Positions 46,704 through 51,258 of a DNA stretch of 51,258 bases are shown here, piece after piece; within the stretch, counting starts at the first letter, position 1; each line of letters begins with the position of its first letter. The notes beneath the pieces are model-generated. The model was not told where the DNA came from. It searched no databases and saw only the letters and a list, made by a program, of their open reading frames with translations. The DNA lies in contig JAKROC010000003.1 of assembly GCA_024509075.1 (NCBI GenBank), positions 1 through 51,258 of the forward strand, in the 5' to 3' direction. Both the position numbers and the translations under genes were made by a program. Source of the DNA: Endozoicomonas sp. Lineage in GTDB: Bacteria; Pseudomonadota; Gammaproteobacteria; Pseudomonadales; Endozoicomonadaceae.

Positions 46704-48413
46704 ATGACCAAAGCCTACTATCTGCAAAACCAGACAGGCAACCGACTTGGCTCGGCTGCCAGCAAACACCCATTGGCTACTGTAGCTCTTTCCCTGCTGT
46801 TAACAGGGTGTCAATGGGTGGATTCCTCAGCGCTCTCTGCCAACAAGAGAGAAACAAGGTCTGAAGTTGCAGAGATCGAAGAAATTGCAGAGATCACTGA
46901 GGCTGCACAGACCGAACAAGCTGCCGGGATTGCTGGCGTTGTGAAAATCGACGAGGAAACACCAACCACTGAGGTTGTCGCATCATTGGAAGAGCCTCAA
47001 CCGGCGGCGGTTGCACCTGCCGTCGTCAATGATCTGTGGGTTCGCATTCAGTCCGGTCTTGGCCTGAACCTGGATCAAAACAATAGCCGCATTCAGGCTG
47101 AACTGAACTGGTATAAGAGCCATCAATACTATTTCAGCCAGATTGCCAAACGTTCGGCACCTTATCTCTACTTTATTGTCAAAGAAGCAGAGGCCAGGGA
47201 GGTTCCTCTGGAGCTCGCCTTAATGCCCATCGTGGAAAGCAGCTACGATCCTTTTGCCTACTCCCACGCCGGTGCTTCTGGTCTTTGGCAATTTATGCCA
47301 GAGACGGGCGAGCATTTTGGTCTGGAGCAAAACTGGTGGTACGACGGCCGTCGAGATGTGGTGCGCTCAACACGGGCTGCGCTGGACTATCTGCAAAGCC
47401 TGCACAAACGTTTCGGTGACTGGGAGTTGGCACTGGCTGCTTTCAACTCCGGCCCCGGACGTGTCAGCCGGGCGGTACGCCAGAACCGGGAGCAAGGTAA
47501 ATCCACTCGCTTCTGGGCCCTGGACTTGCCCAGTGAGACCACCGCCTATGTGCCAAAGCTGATTGCGATCAGCAAAGTGATCAGGAATCCGGCCAAATAC
47601 GGGATTAAGCTGCCAGCCATTCCCAACCGACCCTATTTTGCCAAGGTGCAGATCGGCAGTCAGCTCGATATGGCCAAAGCTGCGCAACTCTCAGGCGTCG
47701 ATATTGACGAACTGTATCGGCTTAATCCCGGCCTGAACCGATGGTCCACACCACCCGATGGCCCCCACCACTTGGTCATACCCGTGAACCATGCCGAAGA
47801 TTTTCGCACCAAACTGACTACCCTCTCACCGGAGGAGCGCCTGAACTGGCACCACTATACCGTCAAGGCTGGTGACAATCTGAGTGTGATCGCCGAGCGA
47901 TTCAGCACCAGCGTAGAAGCATTGCAAGACATCAACAAGCTGAAAAGCTCCATCATTCTGGTTGACCAGCGTTTGCTGATGCCCATGCCCGCCAAAGCTT
48001 CCGAAACGTATGCCCTCAGTGCCGACCAGCGCCTGGCCCCAAAACAGAATTCATCGGTGGCAGGCAGCTACAAGATAGAGTACCGGGTCAAGTCCGGCGA
48101 CAGCGTCTCATCCGTCGCACAAAAATATAACGTCGATGTTAATGAGCTGGCACGCTGGAACGATATGTCTCCACGACAGGGGCTGCAACTTAACCAGAAG
48201 CTGGCTATCTGGAAGAAAAAAAGTGCCCGACATACTGTCATGAGAAAAGTCAACTATAAGGTTCGTACTGGTGATTCGCTGTCAAAAATTGCTACAAAAT
48301 TTAACGTCAATGTCGATCAGATACGTGACTGGAACACCGATCTGAACGAGGGGTACATTCATCCAGGACAACTGGTCACCCTGTTTGTCAATGTAATCCG
48401 GATAAACTATTGA
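46704..48413 (+). CDS. mltD: membrane-bound lytic murein transglycosylase D
   Basis: Outer-membrane lipoprotein that cleaves peptidoglycan, forming 1,6-anhydromuropeptides. The N-terminus has a lipobox LLTGC after a hydrophobic run. A Glu-rich linker leads to the SLT domain with catalytic Glu (about residue 177) in PIVESSYDP, then GASGLWQFMPETG and ALAAFNSGPGRVSRAV. Three LysM repeats follow (YTVKAGDNLSVIAERF, YRVKSGDSVSSVAQKY, YKVRTGDSLSKIATKF); E. coli MltD has two. 569 residues. Operon-like with gloB. Confidence 0.96.
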   Translation: MTKAYYLQNQTGNRLGSAASKHPLATVALSLLLTGCQWVDSSALSANKRETRSEVAEIEEIAEITEAAQTEQAAGIAGVVKIDEETPTTEVVASLEEPQPAAVAPAVVNDLWVRIQSGLGLNLDQNNSRIQAELNWYKSHQYYFSQIAKRSAPYLYFIVKEAEAREVPLELALMPIVESSYDPFAYSHAGASGLWQFMPETGEHFGLEQNWWYDGRRDVVRSTRAALDYLQSLHKRFGDWELALAAFNSGPGRVSRAVRQNREQGKSTRFWALDLPSETTAYVPKLIAISKVIRNPAKYGIKLPAIPNRPYFAKVQIGSQLDMAKAAQLSGVDIDELYRLNPGLNRWSTPPDGPHHLVIPVNHAEDFRTKLTTLSPEERLNWHHYTVKAGDNLSVIAERFSTSVEALQDINKLKSSIILVDQRLLMPMPAKASETYALSADQRLAPKQNSSVAGSYKIEYRVKSGDSVSSVAQKYNVDVNELARWNDMSPRQGLQLNQKLAIWKKKSARHTVMRKVNYKVRTGDSLSKIATKFNVNVDQIRDWNTDLNEGYIHPGQLVTLFVNVIRINY

Positions 48414-48424
48414 AGATGGCTGGT

Positions 48425-48486
48425 AACTTCCGCCTTTCAAGTTGCTGTTTTGCCGATCCACAGCAACCCGAAAGTCATTGGGTATA
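48425..48486 (+). repeat. internally deleted ERIC-like element
   Basis: The two ends of the ERIC-like repeat (CGCCTTTCAAGTTGCT and CAGCAACCCGAAAGTCATTGGGTATA) remain with about 60 central bases missing. It lies 11 bases after the mltD stop and provides the upstream leader of the solute-binding gene. Confidence 0.65.
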
Positions 48487-48512
48487 GCAACAAAACCGGG
48501 GAGGGCAGGCGT

Positions 48513-50297
48513 TTGGTAAAACACACACTCCCTGCCCTGCTCACCGTCATATTGCTTAGTCAGAACCTGTTGGCCGCTGATGGCCAGCAGGAATTGAAGC
48601 ACGCCATCAGCCTTTACGGCACGCCCAAGTATCCCGGAAATTTTCAGCATTTTGATTATGTGAACCCACAAGCCCCCAAGGGGGGCAGTCTGCGCCAGGG
48701 CATTATTGGTCACTTTGACAGTCTGGTGCCTTATATCGACCGGGGCACCGCCGCTGCCGGCAGCTACCTGATGTACGACACTTTACTGGCAAGGTCCCGG
48801 GACGAGCCGTTAAGCAAGTATGGTCTCATTGCTCAGAGTATCGAACTGGCACCAGATAACACTTGGGTCGCCTTTAACATCAATCCACGGGCGCGATTTC
48901 ACGACAATACCCCAATAACCGCACACGATGTGAAATACAGTTTTGATCTGTTGCGGGCCAAAGGTTCAACATTTTACCGACACTTCTATCAGGATGTTGA
49001 CCGGGTTGAAGTCACCAACAACCACCGGACACTGTTTCTGTTCAAGCATGGCGATAACCGGGAGCTGCCACTGATTCTCGGGCAAATGCCCATCCTGGCC
49101 CGTCATTACTGGCAAACCCGTGACTTTGCCGCCCCCGGCATGGCCATTCCGGTGACCAGCGGCCCTTACCGGCCAGTGCATATTGAACCTGGCCGCTCCA
49201 TCACCTTTGCCCGGGTTGAAAAATACTGGGCTAGGGATCTGCCGGTCAACCGGGGCAGACACAACTTTGACCGTATTCAGTTCGAGTACTACCGCAATAA
49301 CAGTGTGCTGATCGAGGCGCTGCAAAAAGGTGAATATGACTTCAAAGTCGTCAATGACCCGAGAGTCTGGCATACGCAATTGCACGATGAATCCCTGGCC
49401 AAACATCATTTTCTGCGCTCCTCGCTGCACAACCGGAACCCGCAAACACTAACCATCACTTACAACAGCCGCAGGCCCATGTTGGCCGATGCCAGGGTTC
49501 GCCAGGCACTGGGTTATGCATTGGATTTTCACTGGCTCAACCGGAATCTGTTTCACGATATGTACTTCAGAGCCAACAGCGTCTTTGCCGGAACAGAACT
49601 TGGCGCTTCGGGGCCACCGTCTGAGCAAGAGCAGTCACAGCTGGCAATCTGGCCAGCCGAACTTCCCCGTGAGGCAATGACACAACCCTGGGTGCCCCCT
49701 GGGCAAGGGTTGAACCAGAGAACGCGCAAACACAAAGCACTGACGCTGTTGCAACAAAGTGGCTGGTCAGTGCAGCAAAACCAACTGGTTAACCATCAGG
49801 GCGAACCACTGGAGTTGCAAGTGCTACTGTCGTCTGCCGACCATGAGCGTATATTTATCCCCATGCAGAAAACCCTGCAGACCATGGGCATCAAACTGAA
49901 AATCCGCACCGTTGACATTGCCCAGTACATGGAGCGTCTGCGCAGACATGATTTCGACATCATTCTGAACACGTTTACCCATACCCCCTCGCCCGGAAAT
50001 GAACAGGCCAGTTTCTGGGGCTCTGACACGGCAAACCTGTACGGCTCGAAAAACCTGGCTGGGGTAAAACTGAATTCGGTCGATACATTGACGCAGCGAA
50101 TTCCCCGTGCCAGTTCACGCCAGGAGCTGTTGACCCTGACCAGGGCCATGGATCGAGTCCTGCTGTGGAATCACTACGTGCTGCCATTGTGGTTCCAGCC
50201 TGACTGGCTGATTATCCATAAACAACAGCTACAGCACCCGCTGAACCCAGCTCCCTACGCACTGGATTTGACCACTTGGTGGTACCAGCCGGACTAG
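48513..50297 (+). CDS. ABC transporter solute-binding protein, family 5 (YejA-like)
   Basis: Periplasmic oligopeptide-type binding protein. From TTG 48513, with GGGGAGGG seven bases ahead, it has a clean signal peptide (LPALLTVILLSQNLLAADG). The frame is open to ATG 48450 inside an ERIC remnant, which lacks a ribosome-binding site and would add 21 unfitting residues. Family landmarks are FDYVNPQAPKGGSLRQG, ARFHDNTPITAHDVKYSFDLLRAKG, ITSGPYRP-type VTSGPYRPV, VRQALGYALDFHWLNR and LPLWFQPDWLII. About 594 residues. No permease or ATPase is visible in the window; a second copy follows. Confidence 0.93.
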   Translation: MVKHTLPALLTVILLSQNLLAADGQQELKHAISLYGTPKYPGNFQHFDYVNPQAPKGGSLRQGIIGHFDSLVPYIDRGTAAAGSYLMYDTLLARSRDEPLSKYGLIAQSIELAPDNTWVAFNINPRARFHDNTPITAHDVKYSFDLLRAKGSTFYRHFYQDVDRVEVTNNHRTLFLFKHGDNRELPLILGQMPILARHYWQTRDFAAPGMAIPVTSGPYRPVHIEPGRSITFARVEKYWARDLPVNRGRHNFDRIQFEYYRNNSVLIEALQKGEYDFKVVNDPRVWHTQLHDESLAKHHFLRSSLHNRNPQTLTITYNSRRPMLADARVRQALGYALDFHWLNRNLFHDMYFRANSVFAGTELGASGPPSEQEQSQLAIWPAELPREAMTQPWVPPGQGLNQRTRKHKALTLLQQSGWSVQQNQLVNHQGEPLELQVLLSSADHERIFIPMQKTLQTMGIKLKIRTVDIAQYMERLRRHDFDIILNTFTHTPSPGNEQASFWGSDTANLYGSKNLAGVKLNSVDTLTQRIPRASSRQELLTLTRAMDRVLLWNHYVLPLWFQPDWLIIHKQQLQHPLNPAPYALDLTTWWYQPD

Positions 50298-50312
50298 GAA
50301 AGAAGGTACATC

Positions 50313-51236
50313 ATGGGGTTAAGAAAAGGATTTTTCTTGTTGTCTCTGCTGTGGTTGATCAGCGCTGATGGCTACCACCTGGAGCAAAAATCGACCATTG
50401 CCCACGGCCTGAGCTTTCACAATACCCTCAAGTACCCGAAAGGGTTCAGCCATTTTGACTACGCCAACCCTGATGCGCCCAAAGGTGGCACACTGCGTAA
50501 GGGGGCAACAGGAACTTTCACTACCTTCAACACCTTTGCCACCAAAGGCACTTGGGCCGACGGCAGCTACTTCCTTTACGATCCACTGATGTTCCGGGCC
50601 GGTGATGAACCCTATTCGGTCTACGCTCTGGTGGCCGAAGCCATTGAGTACCCGGACGATTTTCGCTGGGTCATCTACCACCTCAACCCCAAGGCCCGTT
50701 TTCATGATGGCCAGCCAATTACCGCCCACGATGTGGTGTTTACCTTTGAGTCGCTGCAAAAGCGTGGCCCCCCTCACTACCAGCACCTCTATAACCGGAT
50801 AGAAAAAGTAGAAGCGCTTTCCGAGCAAGCGGTGCGCTTTCGTTTTGCCGAGCCACCCGCCAAAAGCCTGGTACTGCGCCTGTCACAGTTGCGGGTACTG
50901 CCGGCCCACTATTGGCAACAACCCGGTAATGACCTGTTTCGCTTCACCCTCAAGCCACCGATGGCCAGCGGCCCCTATCGCATTAAAACCGTTAATCCAG
51001 GTCACTTTGTCAGTTATGAGCGGGTACCCGATTACTGGGCAGCCGACCTCCCGGTGAATCGGGGCCGGCACAATTTTGACCTGATCAGGACGGATTATTA
51101 TCTTGACGATGCCGTGGCCCTGGAGGCATTTAAACGGGGTGAGTATGACCTGCGTATTGATGCCAACCCGAGAAACTGGGCCACTGCCTACCAGCAAAAG
51201 AACTACCCGATTACTGGGCAGCCGACCTCCCGGTGA
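50313..51236 (+). CDS. ABC transporter solute-binding protein, family 5, truncated at window end
   Basis: Tandem paralogue of the preceding gene, 16 bases after it: signal peptide (FFLLSLLWLISADGYH), FDYANPDAPKGGTLRKG, RFHDGQPITAHDVVFTFESLQKRG, ASGPYRIKTVNPGHFVSYE, WAADLPVNRGRHNFD, and AFKRGEYDLR. It is only about 300 residues before a stop at 51234-51236, half the usual 600. That stop and the last ten codons lie inside a 55-base duplication of positions 51025-51079 at the end of the window and are probably not real, so the gene should be taken as continuing beyond 51203. Confidence 0.88.
   Translation: MGLRKGFFLLSLLWLISADGYHLEQKSTIAHGLSFHNTLKYPKGFSHFDYANPDAPKGGTLRKGATGTFTTFNTFATKGTWADGSYFLYDPLMFRAGDEPYSVYALVAEAIEYPDDFRWVIYHLNPKARFHDGQPITAHDVVFTFESLQKRGPPHYQHLYNRIEKVEALSEQAVRFRFAEPPAKSLVLRLSQLRVLPAHYWQQPGNDLFRFTLKPPMASGPYRIKTVNPGHFVSYERVPDYWAADLPVNRGRHNFDLIRTDYYLDDAVALEAFKRGEYDLRIDANPRNWATAYQQKNYPITGQPTSR
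51025..51079 (+). repeat. 55-base direct repeat, copy 1 (internal)
   Basis: This segment of the second solute-binding gene is identical to the last 55 bases of the window. Here it is read in frame as part of DYWAADLPVNRGRHNFD, so this is the genuine copy. Confidence 0.9.
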
Positions 51237-51258
51237 ATCGGGGCCGGCACAATTTTGA
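51204..51258 (+). repeat. 55-base direct repeat, copy 2 (window end)
   Basis: Exact copy of 51025-51079 ending at the last base. It is out of frame with the gene and introduces a stop. The length and terminal position look like an assembly-graph overlap rather than biology. Confidence 0.85.

Overview
The window is about 51 kb of a gammaproteobacterial chromosome. The housekeeping blocks keep gammaproteobacterial gene order: mnmA-hflD-purB; clpS-clpA-infA-bpt-aat; uvrC-pgsA followed by tRNA genes; and mltD-gloB-methyltransferase-rnhA-dnaQ. Eukaryote-like proteins (a LIM/DA1-type peptidase and an OTU-type cysteine protease) and many dispersed short repeats suggest a marine, host-associated lineage such as Endozoicomonadaceae. 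That placement is inference from gene content, not a database match.

Layout. 0-4.5 kb: a 5'-truncated DHA2 drug exporter, then purB, hflD and mnmA on the minus strand. 4.7-10.8 kb: icd, then a compact N-degron (leucine-rule) proteolysis locus, in which Aat and Bpt add destabilising residues and ClpS/ClpA recognise and unfold the substrates, with infA embedded. 11.1-13.7 kb: a coiled-coil orphan, a pterin carbinolamine dehydratase and a YiiX-like papain-fold protein. 13.8-17.6 kb: divergent etfD and etfBA, carrying electrons from flavoprotein dehydrogenases to quinone. 17.7-20.7 kb: uvrC, pgsA and a tRNA-Cys/tRNA-Leu/tRNA-Cys cluster.

20.7-24.6 kb looks acquired and sits directly against the second tRNA-Cys. 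It holds a LIM-domain/DA1-like metallopeptidase, a tyrosine recombinase translationally coupled to a KfrA-like coiled-coil DNA-binding protein, and a MarR-like regulator. Between the kfrA-like gene and the marR-like gene lie a nested palindromic operator candidate and an 18-bp perfect inverted repeat with a 6-bp spacer.

25-40 kb is accessory or transport-rich. It contains an unrecognised secreted His-rich protein behind a Fur-box-like site, an RND efflux pair, a FieF-like cation exporter and two CPA2 antiporters. The antiporters bracket a tandem pair of secreted paralogues of an unrecognised family, a DUF2970 protein and a tiny one-helix membrane protein. An OTU-like protease follows, whose reading frame runs through an ERIC-like repeat. 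40-51 kb: sohB, a sirtuin, an SCP2-domain protein, nudC, the dnaQ-rnhA-methyltransferase/gloB-mltD block, and two tandem family-5 solute-binding proteins.

Five ERIC-like elements or fragments are visible: three near full length and two partial. The last 55 bases of the window exactly repeat positions 51025-51079, which looks like a contig-end assembly artefact and truncates the final gene. No CRISPR array, rRNA or intact insertion sequence was seen.
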